Below, piece after piece: positions 46,063 to 54,974 of a stretch of DNA of 64,000 nt; the stretch's first letter is position 1; the number at the start of each line of letters is the position of its first letter. The notes below the pieces were generated by a model. It worked only from the letters and a program-made list of their open reading frames with translations, was not told the DNA's origin and did not search any database. The DNA is taken from assembly GCA_036788295.1 (NCBI GenBank), contig DAIQNR010000021.1:5788-69787 (forward strand), read 5' to 3'. The translations under genes and the position numbers were made by a program. This stretch comes from JAHQVK01 sp036788295 (lineage in GTDB: Bacteria; Myxococcota; Kuafuiibacteriia; Kuafuiibacteriales; Kuafuiibacteriaceae).

Positions 46063-48696
46063 ATGAAGCCGTCCGAGACCGCGCCGCCCGCGCCCCGTTA
46101 CCGCCGCGACTACACCCCCCCGGACTTTTGGGTGGACCGGTTCCGGCTTCACTTTGAGCTCGGGGAGGGCGAAACCGTGGTCACGTCCACTCTCGCGGTC
46201 CGCCGCCGGGATGGGGCGCCGCCGGACGCGCCGCTTCGGCTCGACGGCGAGCAGCTCGAGCTGCTCGAGCTGTCGCTCGACGGGGTTTTGCTCGAGTCGC
46301 CGCAATTTTCGGCTACGCCGGACGGCTTGACCCTCCCCGAGGTGCCCGACCGGTTCGAGCTGACCACCAAGGTGCGGATCGTTCCCGAGAACAACACCGA
46401 GCTGTCCGGGCTCTACAAGTCCTCCGGGAACTTCTGCACCCAGTGCGAAGCCGAAGGCTTCCGGCGGATCACGTACCACCTCGACCGCCCCGACGTGATG
46501 TCCTTGTACGAGGTGACGCTGGTCGCCGACCCGAACCGCTATCCGGTGCTCCTGTCCAACGGCAACAAGGAGGAAGAGGGCACGCTCGACGACGGCCGCC
46601 GCTTCGTGCGGTGGGTGGATCCGTTCAAGAAGCCGAGCTATCTCTTTGCGCTCGTGGCCGGTCGCCTCGAGTGCCACGCTGGGCGTTTCACCACCCGCTC
46701 CGGCCGGGATGTGCGGCTCGAGGTCTGGGTCGAGCCGCAGAACCTCGACAAATGCGAGCACGCGCTGCGCAGCCTCGAGCGGGCGATGGCCTGGGACGAA
46801 GAGACCTTCGGGCTCGAATACGACCTCGACATCTATATGATCGTGGCCGTCGGTGACTTCAACATGGGGGCCATGGAGAACAAGGGCCTCAACGTCTTCA
46901 ACGCGAAGTACGTGCTCGCCCGCCCCGACACCGCGACCGACGACGACTACGAGCACATCGAGGCGGTGATCGGCCACGAATACTTTCACAACTGGACCGG
47001 AAACCGAGTCACTTGTCGAGATTGGTTTCAACTCACCCTGAAGGAGGGGCTGACCGTCTTTCGCGACCAGCTGTTCACCGCGGACATGACCTCGGAGCCG
47101 GTGAAGCGGATCTCGGACGTGCGGCTGCTCCGCGCGACGCAGTTCGAGGAGGACGCCGGCCCGATGGCCCACCCGGTCCGGCCTGACTCCTACATCTCCA
47201 TGGACAACTTCTACACCGCGACGGTCTACGTGAAGGGAGCGGAGGTCGTTCGAATGTACCACACCCTGCTCGGGGCCGATGGGTTTCGAAGGGGCATGGA
47301 TCTGTACTTCGAGCGCCACGACGGGCAGGCCGTGACGTGCGATGACTTTCTTTTGGCGATGGCCCACGCCAACGACCGCTCGCTCTCCCGGTTCGAGCGG
47401 TGGTACGAGCAGGCGGGGACCCCAACCCTTCGCGCCTCCGGCGTCCACGACCCGGAAGCGAGCACCTACACCCTGACCCTCTCCCAGACCAGGGCCGATC
47501 GGCCCGGCCATGCCCCGTACGAGCCCTGCCTCATGCCGGTGCGGGTGGGGCTCATCGGTCCGGACGGGCAGGACCTGCCCCTGCGGCTCGCCGGCGCGGG
47601 GGGCGACGCGCCGACCGAGCGGGTGCTCGAGCTGTCCGAGTCGGAGGCCCGCTTCGTGTTCGAGGGGATCGAGGCGCCGCCGGTGCCCTCCGTGCTCCGC
47701 GGGTTCTCGGCGCCGGTCCGGCTCGAGCTCGACCGGAGCCGGGAGGAGCTCGCCTTCTCCTTCGCCAACGACAACGACCCCTTCAACCGCTGGGACGCCG
47801 GCCAGACCTTGGCCGAGCTGGTTCTGCTCGAGCTGGTGCAGGACCCGGATCGACCGGTGGACGCCCGGTTCGTGGCCGCCTACGGCCAGATGCTGGCCGA
47901 CCGGAGCCTCGACGGTTCCTCGAAGGCGCTCGCGATGTCGCTCCCGGCGGAGCGGGTGGTCGCGCAGCGGCTCGACGAGGTCGACCCAGCGGCGGTCCAC
48001 GGGGCCCGGGAGCGGGTGCTCGCCGCGCTGGCCGAGGCGCACGAGGCGGCGCTCGTCGAGCTCTACGAGACCCATCGGCCGCCCGGGGCCTACAGGGTCG
48101 AAAAGTTGGACATCGACACCCGCCGGGTGAAAAACGCCGCGCTCAGCTTGCTGTCGATGCTGGGGGAAAAGCACGCAAGCCGAGCGGCCGAGCAGTTCGA
48201 CCACGCCGACAACATGACCGACGCCCAATCGGCGCTCTCGGTGCTCGTGGACATCGGCGGCGAGCACGCGGAGCGGGCGCTCGCCGCGTTTCACGCCAAG
48301 TGGCGCCACGACCCGCTCGTGCTCGACAAATGGTTCTCGGTTCAGGCCGGCTCGCGGCATCCGGACACGCTCGACCGGGTCGTCCGGCTGAGAACCCACC
48401 CGGACTTCACCCTGGACAACCCGAACCGGGCCCGGAGCCTGATTGGAGTCTTCGCGCTCAACCAGGCCCAATTTCACGACCCGAGCGGCGCCGGCTACCG
48501 GTTCCTCGGGGACCAGGTGGTGGCTCTGCACGCGAAGAACCCCCAGATCGCGGCCCGGCTCGTCTCCACGCTCAACGGTTGGCGGCGGTTCGAGCCTGGC
48601 CGGCGGGCCACCATGAAGGCCGAGCTCGAACGGGTGGCGGCGGTGAGCGGGCTGTCGAAAGACGTCTTCGAGATCGTGCAGCGCGCCCTCGCCTGA
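46063..48696 (+). CDS. pepN: Aminopeptidase N (M1 family)
   Basis: An 877-aa zinc aminopeptidase. The exopeptidase motif is GAMEN, and the zinc site is HEYFHNW with E328 18 residues on (H305, E306, H309, E328). The substrate is an N-terminal amino acid of peptides in the cytoplasm. Size and start agree with E. coli PepN, whose sequence begins with a few residues before YRHDY; here the match is YRRDY near residue 14. GTG 46024 would extend it by 13 aa without a better ribosome site. Confidence 0.94.
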   Translation: MKPSETAPPAPRYRRDYTPPDFWVDRFRLHFELGEGETVVTSTLAVRRRDGAPPDAPLRLDGEQLELLELSLDGVLLESPQFSATPDGLTLPEVPDRFELTTKVRIVPENNTELSGLYKSSGNFCTQCEAEGFRRITYHLDRPDVMSLYEVTLVADPNRYPVLLSNGNKEEEGTLDDGRRFVRWVDPFKKPSYLFALVAGRLECHAGRFTTRSGRDVRLEVWVEPQNLDKCEHALRSLERAMAWDEETFGLEYDLDIYMIVAVGDFNMGAMENKGLNVFNAKYVLARPDTATDDDYEHIEAVIGHEYFHNWTGNRVTCRDWFQLTLKEGLTVFRDQLFTADMTSEPVKRISDVRLLRATQFEEDAGPMAHPVRPDSYISMDNFYTATVYVKGAEVVRMYHTLLGADGFRRGMDLYFERHDGQAVTCDDFLLAMAHANDRSLSRFERWYEQAGTPTLRASGVHDPEASTYTLTLSQTRADRPGHAPYEPCLMPVRVGLIGPDGQDLPLRLAGAGGDAPTERVLELSESEARFVFEGIEAPPVPSVLRGFSAPVRLELDRSREELAFSFANDNDPFNRWDAGQTLAELVLLELVQDPDRPVDARFVAAYGQMLADRSLDGSSKALAMSLPAERVVAQRLDEVDPAAVHGARERVLAALAEAHEAALVELYETHRPPGAYRVEKLDIDTRRVKNAALSLLSMLGEKHASRAAEQFDHADNMTDAQSALSVLVDIGGEHAERALAAFHAKWRHDPLVLDKWFSVQAGSRHPDTLDRVVRLRTHPDFTLDNPNRARSLIGVFALNQAQFHDPSGAGYRFLGDQVVALHAKNPQIAARLVSTLNGWRRFEPGRRATMKAELERVAAVSGLSKDVFEIVQRALA

Positions 48697-48796
48697 CCCG
48701 GTCGGGGCGAGACCGGTGTGGGGCGGACGTCACCGAAGGACGCGAGAACGTCGCCGGCCGGTCATCGGGAGGTGCCTTGCCGTCGGCATGAAAGCA

Positions 48797-48816
48797 CTCG
48801 GGGCAAGCGCCCCGAG
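48797..48816 (+). promoter_or_regulatory. Hairpin sequestering the ribosome site of the radical-SAM-like gene
   Basis: CTCGGGGC and GCCCCGAG form a perfect 8-bp stem with the loop AAGC. The only Shine-Dalgarno-like sequence, GAGG (48814-48817), lies in the 3' arm, 5 nt before the GTG start at 48823. Folding would hide it, so translation may be controlled. It could also be a terminator for pepN, but there is no T-tract. Confidence 0.4.
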
Positions 48817-48822
48817 GCCACC

Positions 48823-49812
48823 GTGAAGACCCATCGATTCGCGCTCCGCATCCTGCAGAACCGGGCTGGCCTCGTGCCCCGACCGTCCTGGTGCACCTAC
48901 CGGGTTCGGGGCGACCAAGAGATGGACCTTTCGGCCATCCGCCGGGCCTTTCTCGGCATGGGGGAGCTCGACCTGGTCCGTTTCGTCGGCCCGGAGCCGC
49001 TGCTTCGGCCCGACCTGCCCGAGGTGCTCGAGACCGTGCTCGAGGTGTCGAGACCAACCATCCTGCAGCTCTCGACCGAGGGCCTGGCCCCGGAGGCGGC
49101 CGAGGATCTCGCCCGGGGCTTCAGCGAGGCTCGGCGGCTCCGATTCCTGGTCCATTGTCCGGCGCTGCCTTCCCGGGAGGCGCCGTTTTCGGAGCAGCGC
49201 CGCTTCGGCCTCGCCATCGAGACGCTCGAGCGGCTGCGACCCGCGGCCCGGGAGCGGGGGTTCATGGTCGCGGCCCACCACTTCGCCCCTTGGGACGTCG
49301 AGCCGGAGGCGGTGGCTCGCCTCCGGGCGGCGCTGCTGGAGCTCGGGGTGGAGCTGTTCGTCGAGCTGCCCCCGCTGCCCCCCGGCGCCTCGCCTCCCGC
49401 CCTCGCGGTCCGGGACGGCTTGCTCGCGGAGGAGGCGGCAGGCATCGCCGACCGCGGGGTGGGCGCGCTGGCTCGGCTCGGGCACCGGTACTACCTCGAA
49501 GGCACGCAGCAGCGCCTGCTCGGGGAGTGGGCGCCCCGTCCGAAGTGCACCGCGCTTCGCAGCCACGTTCGGCTCGAGCCGGACGGCAGCGTCCCGACCT
49601 GCGCGTTTCGGCCGGAGACCGTCGGGCGCCTGACCGAAGACTTCGAGTCGACGTGGTTCGGAGCCGCGGTCGACGAGGCCCGGGCGGTCGTGGACCGCTG
49701 CCCCGGATGTTGGTCGGCCGAAGAGGTTTTGCCGAGCGCCCTGTACGGCGGTGACATCGTTCGCGCCGTCCGGGACCGAGCGGCCCGGCCGCTCGCGCGC
49801 CGCCCGGCCTGA
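48823..49812 (+). CDS. Radical-SAM-like protein without the CxxxCxxC cluster, SPASM-like C-terminus
   Basis: A 329-aa protein with a barrel-like layout. The first third looks like a radical SAM core (RPSWCTYRVRGDQEM, LDLVRFVGPEPLLRPDLPEV, TILQLSTEGL) but only one cysteine remains where CxxxCxxC is expected. The C-terminal part has KCTALRSHVRLEPDGSVPTC and DRCPGCWSAEEV, as in SPASM/twitch iron-sulfur domains. It may be a non-catalytic partner or a decayed member. No peptide precursor gene is adjacent. Start GTG has GAGG 5 nt upstream. Confidence 0.72.
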   Translation: MKTHRFALRILQNRAGLVPRPSWCTYRVRGDQEMDLSAIRRAFLGMGELDLVRFVGPEPLLRPDLPEVLETVLEVSRPTILQLSTEGLAPEAAEDLARGFSEARRLRFLVHCPALPSREAPFSEQRRFGLAIETLERLRPAARERGFMVAAHHFAPWDVEPEAVARLRAALLELGVELFVELPPLPPGASPPALAVRDGLLAEEAAGIADRGVGALARLGHRYYLEGTQQRLLGEWAPRPKCTALRSHVRLEPDGSVPTCAFRPETVGRLTEDFESTWFGAAVDEARAVVDRCPGCWSAEEVLPSALYGGDIVRAVRDRAARPLARRPA

Positions 49813-49826
49813 GCGGCCTTGTCCGG

Positions 49827-51380
49827 GTGGCGCGGCTCGGCCATCATCCGCCCGTGACCGAGGCGCTCGCTACCGGGAGCGGCGCGCTGGCCCGCGGGAC
49901 GCTGCTCGGGGGCCGCTACCGGGTGGAGCAGGACATCGGCGCCGGGGCCATGGGGGAGGTCTACCGGGTGGTGCACGAGACCCTGCAGGTCCCGTTCGCC
50001 CTCAAGATCCTCCACCCCGAGCTGGCGGTGATCCCCGAGGTCCGGCAGCGGCTCGAGCGTGAGGCCCGATTGTCGGCCTGGCTCGACCACCCCTCGGTGG
50101 TGCAGGTCACCGACTACGGCGTGCACGAGGGCCGGCCCTACTTGGTGATGCGCCTCGTGGAGGGGGAGGAGCTGGCGGCGCGCCTCGAGCGGGGGCCCGT
50201 GCCTCCCGGCGAGGCGATCGCGCTCGGCAAGGCGCTGTGCGAGGGCCTCGCCCACGCCCACGGCCTCGGTCTCGTCCACCGGGACCTGAAGCCGGAGAAC
50301 GTCGTCCTGTCCGCCCGTGGCCTGCGCATCCTCGATTTTGGCCTCGCTCGCGTTCTCGCGTCGGACGACCCTCGCCTGACCCGCACCGGCCTCGTGTGCG
50401 GAACGCCCCGGTACATGTCCCCCGAGCAGGCCAGCGGCGATCCCATCGACATTCGCTCGGACATCTATGCGGTGGGGGTGCTGCTCCACGAGATGGTGCG
50501 GGGGGCGCCGATGTTCGACGGCCCGAACGCGGCCGCGGTGCTCCGCCGCCAGATCGTCGATCCGCCGCCGCCGCTCGCCGTCCCGAAGACCCCCGGCATC
50601 GACGGCAACCGCTTGGTCGCGGTCATCGAGAAGGCGCTCGCCAAGGATCCGGCCCACCGGCACCGAGATGCGCTCGCGATGGCCGAGGCGCTCGAGCGGT
50701 GCCGATCTGGCGCTCGGGCGCCGGCCCGCTCGGCGTGGGTGGCGGTGCTGTCGCTCGGCGCCCTGGTCGCCTCGACGGGGGTGCTCGCGTGGATGCTCGC
50801 CCGGGATCCGCTCGTGGAGGCCCGGGCGGCGCTCGCCGCGGGCCAACTCTCGGTGGCCCGGCGCTCGCTCGAGTCCCGCATCGAGAGCGCGGACGGGGAC
50901 CACCGGGCCCGGCTCTTTCTCGGACACGTGGCCGCGAAGGAAGGCTCGTTTTCGGAGGCGGTGCGGGCGTGGTCGGCGGCGCTGTCCGGCGATCCGTCGC
51001 TGTCGGCCGACCCGACTCTGCTCGATGAACTGGCCCCGGCGCTCGCCAAGAGCGGCAAGGAGGCCGGACCTCGGGCCGACGCGATCATCGAGACGCTCGC
51101 GGAGCGAGCGCCGAGGGAGGCGGTGCCGCTGCTGTCGCGGCTCGCCGAGGAGGCGCCGTCGTTTTGGCAGCGGCGCCGGTCCTTCGAGGGGCTCGAGCGG
51201 CTCGACGCCACCGACGCCCTCGACGGCTTTGCCGTGCTCGCCCGCGACCTCGAGGCGAACAAGACGACCGCGTGCGACCTGCGGCGCTGGTACCTCGAGC
51301 GCCTGCTCCGCCTCGACGAGGGCAGAGCCGAGCCGCTCGTCGCGAAGGAGCGAGCCCGGCGGCGGGCCTGCGATTTCTGA
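49827..51380 (+). CDS. Hanks-type serine/threonine kinase, membrane-anchored
   Basis: A 517-aa protein. The kinase domain (about residues 30-290) has GAGAMGEVY (glycine loop), FALKIL (lysine), HRDLKPENV (catalytic loop), DFGLA and GTPRYMSPEQ. A membrane helix (WVAVLSLGALVASTGVLAWML) follows near residue 310, then a helical, TPR-like external part. It senses the envelope or acts in development, as in other Myxococcota. GTG 49827 and GTG 49854 are possible starts; neither has a good ribosome site. Confidence 0.92.
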   Translation: MARLGHHPPVTEALATGSGALARGTLLGGRYRVEQDIGAGAMGEVYRVVHETLQVPFALKILHPELAVIPEVRQRLEREARLSAWLDHPSVVQVTDYGVHEGRPYLVMRLVEGEELAARLERGPVPPGEAIALGKALCEGLAHAHGLGLVHRDLKPENVVLSARGLRILDFGLARVLASDDPRLTRTGLVCGTPRYMSPEQASGDPIDIRSDIYAVGVLLHEMVRGAPMFDGPNAAAVLRRQIVDPPPPLAVPKTPGIDGNRLVAVIEKALAKDPAHRHRDALAMAEALERCRSGARAPARSAWVAVLSLGALVASTGVLAWMLARDPLVEARAALAAGQLSVARRSLESRIESADGDHRARLFLGHVAAKEGSFSEAVRAWSAALSGDPSLSADPTLLDELAPALAKSGKEAGPRADAIIETLAERAPREAVPLLSRLAEEAPSFWQRRRSFEGLERLDATDALDGFAVLARDLEANKTTACDLRRWYLERLLRLDEGRAEPLVAKERARRRACDF

Positions 51381-51382
51381 CC

Positions 51383-51676
51383 TCAGGGCTTGGAGACGCA
51401 GCTGCAGGGCGAGGCCGCGCACACCGAGCACACCCCGGGATATTTCTTCGCGGCGGCGGCGGCGAGGTCCACCCCGCTCAGCTCGGCGAGGCTCGACAAC
51501 CAGGCGAGGCAGTCGGCGAACTCTCCGGAGAGGTCGTGCCGGTCCGGCTCCCGCAGCGCCTCGGCGAGCTCACCGACCTCCTCCATGAAGTACATGAAGG
51601 TTCCGGCGGTCCCCCGGGCTCGGTCCTTGGCTCCGTAGACGCGGCCGATGTGGGTCTGGAACTCCCGAAGGTCCAT
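51383..51676 (-). CDS. MazG-like nucleotide pyrophosphohydrolase
   Basis: A 97-aa protein with MazG-type EExxE helices: FMEEVGELAEALRE and SGEFADCLAWLSSLAELSGVDL provide the metal-binding acidic residues. The tail carries CSVCAASPCSC, a cysteine cluster unusual for MazG. It would hydrolyse (d)NTPs to monophosphates and pyrophosphate. The chosen start, ATG 51676, follows a repeat-rich spacer. It is convergent with the kinase gene, with 2 bp between stops. Confidence 0.8.
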   Translation of the reverse strand: MDLREFQTHIGRVYGAKDRARGTAGTFMYFMEEVGELAEALREPDRHDLSGEFADCLAWLSSLAELSGVDLAAAAAKKYPGVCSVCAASPCSCVSKP

Positions 51677-51690
51677 CGAGCCCAGTTTGG

Positions 51691-51790
51691 GCCCCGGGAC
51701 AAGAGCCGACCAGCGAAGTTCGGGGGGCGTGGTGGGTGACTGGTGGGCAGCGCCCCGGGACAAGAGCCGACCAGCGAAGTTCGGGGGGCG
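51691..51790. repeat. Two 39-bp direct repeats in a 61-bp period
   Basis: A 39-bp sequence beginning GCCCCGGGACAAGAGCC and ending TTCGGGGGGCG occurs at 51691-51729 and 51752-51790. The two copies are identical in the parts I compared. They lie between the MazG-like gene and the next leftward gene. This may be a dispersed repeat of the genome; the sequence between copies is not repeated elsewhere in the window. Confidence 0.85.
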
Positions 51791-51796
51791 GCAGAG

Positions 51797-52861
51797 TCAG
51801 CGAGGCTCGGGGCCGTGGGCGTTGAGCAGGGTGACGTCGAAGGTGGCGTTTCGGCCGCCGAGGGCCCGGACGAAGTCGTCGTAGCGCTCCACGTTCAGGC
51901 ATCCGATCGAGCTCACCCGGTCGCCGCCGGCGCCGACGTGAAACAGGATCTCGGTGAGGCGGTCGTTGCGCCGCCGCGACGCCGCCCACTCGTCGGGGCT
52001 GTGGACCCCGTCCTGGTTCGTGTCCCGCACCCCGGGGATCCGCCCGGAGCCGCCTTCGGTGCGCACGTGCCAGGAGTGCTCGCCCCGGTACCGGCCGTTG
52101 GGGTGGGCCCGGAAGCGGCCCTCGGCGATCATGCCCACGTCGCCGCGGCCGTCCCCGGTCACGTCGGGGGAGGCGCTCGACGCCCGCTGCCCCGGGTAGG
52201 TCGAGCCGCGAAGCCGCTCCACGCTCGGGCGCCCCTGGTTGTCCCTCGACAAGACGACGATGCTGTCCTGCATCCTCCCGTTGGCGGTGGTCGAGCGGAC
52301 GGTGCCGTCGAGGTCGAGCCCCCTCAAGGCGAGCACGTGGCGCTCGCCAGGCCGGATTTGCCCGCCCGCGGCCTGAACGATCCGCTCGTAGTGCCGAAAC
52401 TGGGCCTCGACCGAGGCGCCGGCCGGCGGGTGGGTCACCGGGACCCCGCCGATCGTCCGGGCGGCACCTCGGACTCGCGCCGGGTTGTCCCGCGCGAGCT
52501 CCCCGGCCCTCCTCGTCCCCGGGGTCCGCTCCGCTCGCTCCGCCTCGGTCGGGGCTCGTCCTCCCGTGCCCCCCCGGACGAAGCCGTCCTGAAGCGGCGC
52601 CTCGGCGAGCGCGGCCCTGGTCTGGGGTCCGACGATGCCGTCCACCGCGATCCCCGCCGACCGCTGAAACGAGCGGACGGCGCCCGCGGTCTGGGGCCCG
52701 AAGATCCCGTCCACCGCGATCGGCAGCCCTTGGGCGCGCAGGTTTTCCTGCAGAATTCGGACGTCCTCGCCCCGGGCGCCCTGCCGCAGGTTGCGGTTTT
52801 CGGGCACGAACGGGAGCGCGCGACGGACGTCGAGGGTCTGGTTCGACCGGACTTGCACCAT
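51797..52861 (-). CDS. Peptidoglycan-binding protein with L,D-transpeptidase-like domain
   Basis: A 354-aa protein when started at ATG 52861. Residues about 20-85 form a peptidoglycan-binding domain 1 (NLRQGARGEDVRILQENL, AVDGIFGPQTAGAVRSFQ). The C-terminal half has HSWHV, RLTEILFHVGAG and VSSIGCLNV, resembling the HxxxSxGC arrangement of YkuD-type enzymes, and a DTNQDGVHSPDEW calcium-loop-like segment. It may crosslink or bind murein. I see no clear signal peptide, so its location is uncertain. The ribosome site is weak. Confidence 0.7.
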   Translation of the reverse strand: MVQVRSNQTLDVRRALPFVPENRNLRQGARGEDVRILQENLRAQGLPIAVDGIFGPQTAGAVRSFQRSAGIAVDGIVGPQTRAALAEAPLQDGFVRGGTGGRAPTEAERAERTPGTRRAGELARDNPARVRGAARTIGGVPVTHPPAGASVEAQFRHYERIVQAAGGQIRPGERHVLALRGLDLDGTVRSTTANGRMQDSIVVLSRDNQGRPSVERLRGSTYPGQRASSASPDVTGDGRGDVGMIAEGRFRAHPNGRYRGEHSWHVRTEGGSGRIPGVRDTNQDGVHSPDEWAASRRRNDRLTEILFHVGAGGDRVSSIGCLNVERYDDFVRALGGRNATFDVTLLNAHGPEPR

Positions 52862-52982
52862 CGGCCTGCCGTTATCGCGTTCGCCTCGAAAAAGTTGCTC
52901 CCGCGCCTTCTTGGCCTCCCTCGATGGGCCCTGCCCCGAGCGCGCAGTTGCCGGGCTCCCCTCGACGAGGCACAGTCCGCCC

Positions 52983-54404
52983 ATGGCGACGTCCTTGCGC
53001 GTCCTTCAGCCCGCGCCCGACCCGCCCCCCGACGGCATGCTCGACTTCGCCTCGGCGCTCAGCCCTCGGCGGGTGTACGTGGACACCTTCGGCTGCCAGA
53101 TGAACATGCACGACAGCCAGCGCATGGTCGCGGTGATGGCCGGGGAGGGGTATGTCCCCACCGACGATCCGGAGGAGGCCGATCTCATCGTGCTCAACTC
53201 CTGCAGCGTGCGGGAGAAGGCGGAGCAGAAGGTTCGGTCCCGGGCGGGGGAGATGAAGAAGATCAAAGCTCTTCGCCCCGATGTCGTGCTCGCGATCGGC
53301 GGCTGCGTGGCCCAGCAGGAAGGCCAGCGGATGCTCCGCCGCATCCCCCACGCCGACATCGTCTTCGGGCCGGATCATCTGTCCGCGCTCCCAGATCTGG
53401 TGCGAGAGGTTCAGGAGCGAAGGGTTCGGGTCGAGCGCACCGACTTCCTCGACCGGTCCGACTACAAGTTCCCGCCGGTCCCCGAGGAGGCGCCGCGGGA
53501 GGTCTCGGCTTTCGTCAGCGTGATGAAGGGCTGCGACAAGTTCTGCTCGTTCTGCATCGTCCCCTACACCCGGGGGCGGGAGGTCAGCCGGCCCGCGAGC
53601 GAGATCCTCGACGAAGTGCGGCGTCTCGCTGGCCAGGGGACCAAAGAGGTCGTGCTGCTCGGGCAGACCGTCAACTCTTACGGCAAGCGCAAGAAGGAGG
53701 GGCACATACCCTTTCACGAGCTGCTCGCCCGGGTGGCGGAGGTGCCCGGCATCGAGCGGGTGCGCTTCACGTCCCCCCACCCGAAGGATTTTTGCCTCGA
53801 GCAGATCGAGGCGTTTCGGGACATCCCAGAGCTGATGCCGCACATGCATCTGCCCGTGCAGTCGGGCAGCGACCCGGTCCTCTCGGCGATGCGCCGCGGC
53901 TACAGCCGGGCCGAATACCTCGAGATCGTTCAGACGCTGCGGGAGGTGGCGCCGAAGGTGGCCCTCAGCACCGACGTCATCGTCGGCTTCCCCGGGGAGA
54001 CCGAGGCCGACTTCGAGGGGACGATGTCGCTGCTCGAAGAGGTGCGCTACGCCTCGGTCTTCTCCTTTTCGTACAGCGAGCGGGTGGGGACCCGGGCCCT
54101 CAAGATCGAGCCGAGCGTGCCGGTTCCGGAGCGGGCGCGGCGGCTCCGCGTCCTCCAGGGGAGGCAGGACCAGATCACCGCCGAGTGGCTGGCCGAGACC
54201 GTCGGGCAGGAGCAGATGGTGCTCGTCGAGGGCCGCTCGAAGACCGATCCCACCCGCAGCACCGGGCGCAACCCGGAGAACCGACCGGTGCACGTCGAGG
54301 GGACCTTCGCGCCCGGGACCTTGCTCCCGGTGCGCATCGTCGAGGCGTACAAGCACTCCCTGCTCGGTCGGCCCCTGCTCGGGAGCCCGGCCTCCGTCGC
54401 CTGA
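52983..54404 (+). CDS. miaB: tRNA-2-methylthio-N6-dimethylallyladenosine synthase MiaB
   Basis: A 473-aa methylthiotransferase. The N-terminal UPF0004 domain has C38, C74 and C108 (FGCQMN, NSCSVREKA, GGCVAQ). The radical SAM site is KGCDKFCSFCIVPYTRG (C184, C188, C191). The C-terminal TRAM domain ends with an LLPVRIVEAYKHSLLGR segment. It adds methylthio to i6A37 of tRNA. The 121 bp to the divergent gene at 52861 must hold both promoters, but no clear boxes are seen. Confidence 0.96.
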   Translation: MATSLRVLQPAPDPPPDGMLDFASALSPRRVYVDTFGCQMNMHDSQRMVAVMAGEGYVPTDDPEEADLIVLNSCSVREKAEQKVRSRAGEMKKIKALRPDVVLAIGGCVAQQEGQRMLRRIPHADIVFGPDHLSALPDLVREVQERRVRVERTDFLDRSDYKFPPVPEEAPREVSAFVSVMKGCDKFCSFCIVPYTRGREVSRPASEILDEVRRLAGQGTKEVVLLGQTVNSYGKRKKEGHIPFHELLARVAEVPGIERVRFTSPHPKDFCLEQIEAFRDIPELMPHMHLPVQSGSDPVLSAMRRGYSRAEYLEIVQTLREVAPKVALSTDVIVGFPGETEADFEGTMSLLEEVRYASVFSFSYSERVGTRALKIEPSVPVPERARRLRVLQGRQDQITAEWLAETVGQEQMVLVEGRSKTDPTRSTGRNPENRPVHVEGTFAPGTLLPVRIVEAYKHSLLGRPLLGSPASVA

Positions 54405-54464
54405 GGCCGCTTTGTTGCCGGGCGCGCCGGCCGCTGCTATGGCTCCAAAAACGCCCGTGAGCGG

Positions 54465-54974
54465 GTGGGAGCCACGCCCGTGTCCAGTCCACCCCACAGC
54501 TCGGTCCCGCCCGAGATCCTCCGGGTTCTTCGCCTGTGTCCGGTGTTTCGGGGGTTCACCGACGCCGGATTGAACCTGCTGGGGGCCCTGGTGCAGGTGA
54601 AGCACGCCCCGCCCGGGACCCCGCTGTTCGTGGAGCACATGCTCGGAGAGAGCCTCTTCGTGGTGGCGGAGGGCACGATCCGGCTGTCCGCCCGCGGACC
54701 GGGCGGGGAGGAGCTGGTGCTCGGGCGGGTGGGGCCGCCGGAGTCGCTCGGCGAAGCGGCGCTGCTGCGACCGGGGCAGCGCCAGTGCTCGGCCACCGCC
54801 GAGTCGGCGGCGGTCGTGTTCGAGATCCTGCGCCGCGACGTGATCACGCTTCAAAAGACGAAGCCGCAGGCCTGCCTGAAGCTCCTGATGGGGGTCGTCG
54901 AGCTCGTCGGGGAGCGGATGCGGGCCGCCGAACCGGAGCTGAAGGACTTCCTCGCGTGGAGGCTCGGGCCGTGA
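54465..54974 (+). CDS. Cyclic nucleotide-binding domain protein without HTH
   Basis: A 169-aa protein with a single cNMP-binding fold: FRGFTDAGLNLLGALVQVKHA, GTPLFVEHMLGESLFVVAEG and LGEAALLRPGQRQCSATAES. The phosphate-binding cassette is partial. No DNA-binding domain follows, so it may be a partner protein or sensor. The 3' end overlaps the recombinase gene by 4 bp, starting GTG 54465 or 54480. Confidence 0.85.
   Translation: MGATPVSSPPHSSVPPEILRVLRLCPVFRGFTDAGLNLLGALVQVKHAPPGTPLFVEHMLGESLFVVAEGTIRLSARGPGGEELVLGRVGPPESLGEAALLRPGQRQCSATAESAAVVFEILRRDVITLQKTKPQACLKLLMGVVELVGERMRAAEPELKDFLAWRLGP

Noticed and set aside
43015..48531. Leftward open frame of 1,838 codons opposite the coiled-coil protein, MscS and PepN genes
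   Set aside because: The forward strand encodes PepN with all zinc ligands and an MscS domain; the reverse frame is low-complexity antisense.
48823..49812. RiPP maturase locus
   Set aside because: The radical SAM cluster is missing and no short precursor peptide or transporter gene lies beside it.
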